Origin: Plantago major
Taxonomy: Eukaryota > Streptophyta > Magnoliopsida > Lamiales > Plantaginaceae
Length of the DNA stretch: 64,000 nt
Reading direction: 5' to 3'
Assembly (NCBI GenBank): GCA_026545765.1
Contig: CM048842.1
Location: forward strand, 44,711,431 to 44,775,430
Every line of letters starts with the position of its first letter. The stretch's first letter is position 1. Below, piece after piece: positions 58,601 through 64,000 of this stretch. A program made the position numbers and the translations under genes. The notes beneath the pieces were generated by a model. The model searched no databases. It was not told where the DNA came from and was given only the letters and a program-made list of their open reading frames with translations.

Positions 58601-59929
58601 TTGTCTTCAAAACTATATGTAAAATAAATTTATAAATTCATTAAAAATTATTCTAAAATTATACTATATTTCAATTTAAAAGTAAGAAATAGAAAACCAA
58701 GTCTATCTCCTTGGAGTCGGGATTTTTTTTTTTTTTATATACTATAAAGAGAGTGCCATTTTTGATACGGTAGAATGGCTATGTCCAATTTCAGTACATT
58801 ACAATAACCACCCTCAAAATTTATATACCCCGATCAATTTACAAGCCAAATTGATTGCGTGGCAACTAGAGCTCGAATTTTCCCGTCCAAATCATATTTT
58901 GACTGTATTTTGACCTAAAAGAAAGGAAAAAAATATATGGACACATGTCGTGTTGTGGTTAAATCAAAGACATTTTATTTTTTTTAAATGTATTTTTTTT
59001 AAATATAAATTAATTATTTAAATTTTATCAAATGAACAATTATAAAGATTAGGATTATTTATATACTTCCATTAAATAAAAAATTAAAGAAAAAACCTCA
59101 TATATCCATGGAATCTTGACAAATTAAAAAAAAAGATTAACAAATATATATAATATTTTCAATTTTTCAATTTTTTTTTTTTTTAATTTTTACTCTCTCT
59201 TTTTTTTGTTGGGGCCTTCTTCCATGGAAGCGCCATCGGCTTCCTGCCATGGCTTCCATGGAGTTTCAATGGAAGCAAATAAAAAAAATTATAATAATTT
59301 ATGATATTTAAAGATGGAGGGTGACAAGTAAGTAAATTGAACAATATAAGTTTTTTATTTTTTTAATGAATTTATGAATTTATTTTTTGAAATAGAATAT
59401 GTTAAAATTATAAAAAAAATTGGAAATATGTTGGAAGTTGCAAGGACACAATTAAGTTTTTTTTTTAAAACTCAATGCACTAGATTTTGAGTTATATGCC
59501 ACCAAGGAATGTATTGTAATTTTCAGAAATTGATTTGAAACTAATTGTTAGACTTTGAAAAGTATTAGGAACTTAATTGAATTTTGAGTGTGTTGACATG
59601 CAATTTCGTATGAATACGAATTACTTGCACAGTTTTGAGATCCAAATTGCAAATTTAAAATTTTAGAGGACTCATGCTGAAGAGATTGTCACTTAGGGGA
59701 CAATTCACCAAAAAGTGATAGACCGGTCTAGAAAATACTAATAATTTAACTCATTCGGAATCATGGACCGGGACTCCCTGTAACAATTGATCCGACCCGA
59801 ACTGCACCTCTTTCTGGTATGCCGTCGTCTCAGCTTTTGCCGGCCAAAATCTGATTTTTCCAGGTTTTATAATCCGAGCTCTGGTACAGTACCCTATTTA
59901 ATGCTTAAAATTCTCATCCTCGATTGAAG
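58601..59929. other. intergenic DNA and GPI8 promoter region
   Basis: No gene seen. T/A-rich, with runs at about 58726-58736 and 59169-59182. At 59218-59275 a short GC-rich palindromic cluster (CTTCCATGGAAG, GGCTTCC...GGCTTCCATGG) resembles the MITE cores at 50420 and 57690. The last few hundred bases should hold the promoter of the transamidase gene. Confidence 0.45.

Positions 59930-64000
<4,071 letters not shown>

Overview
This is nuclear DNA from a flowering plant, almost certainly a eudicot. The evidence is the plant-type genes with introns (a CYP72A-like cytochrome P450, a receptor-like protein with extracellular leucine-rich repeats, a GPI8/PIG-K transamidase gene) and the mix of plant mobile elements: Tat-lineage Ty3/gypsy, Copia, L1-type LINEs with RNase H, Stowaway MITEs, hAT, Mutator-like, PIF/Harbinger and a large RPA-encoding Helitron. 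I cannot name the species. Most of the window is transposon; the host genes sit as islands.

Layout, left to right. 1-7.7 kb: a Tat-lineage Ty3/gypsy element on the minus strand, running off the left edge and apparently inserted just downstream of a LINE ORF1 (7.75-9.8 kb, minus: RRM plus DUF4283-like domains). 10.4-13.0 kb: one Stowaway-like MITE split by two solo LTRs. 13.06-15.5 kb: a foldback MITE, a PIF/Harbinger transposase relic and a second Stowaway. 15.5-18.1 kb: a 5'-truncated LINE with RT and RNase H; a second LINE tail lies at 19.0-19.5 kb. 19.7-22.3 kb: an intact single-exon LRR receptor-like protein gene (minus). 22.9-24.7 kb: two non-autonomous hAT elements only 26 bp apart, the second holding a tRNA-like pol III box pair. 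24.7-25.4 kb: an orphan Mpv17/PMP22-like first exon with an array of CAACTCGCATG motifs upstream of it. 26.3-28.25 kb: a complete five-exon CYP72A-like P450 (minus).

29,188-44,791: a single Helitron on the minus strand (15.6 kb). Its 5' TC end, its 3' hairpin and CTAG end, and the A/T target flanks can all be read. From its 5' end it carries two tandem F-box-like genes (one still a clean three-exon frame), an RPA1-like gene, a noncoding block with degenerate repeats, and a Rep/PIF1 helicase gene that has several breaks.

44.8-59.9 kb: a foldback element with 31-bp tandem repeats, a long minus-strand LINE, an orphan 5' leader exon, a Copia RNase H scrap, a Stowaway, an old Copia with two LTRs, an F-box/FBD pseudogene, a CACTA-type end, and a Copia 3' end whose LTR holds a Mutator-type MITE with a perfect 9-bp target duplication. 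59.9 kb to the right edge: the first nine exons of a GPI-anchor transamidase catalytic subunit gene, which continues outside the window.

The host genes do not form a pathway: the P450 is an ER monooxygenase, the receptor-like protein is a probable cell-surface immune or developmental receptor, and GPI8 attaches GPI anchors in the ER. The most unusual unit is the Helitron with captured F-box-like genes.
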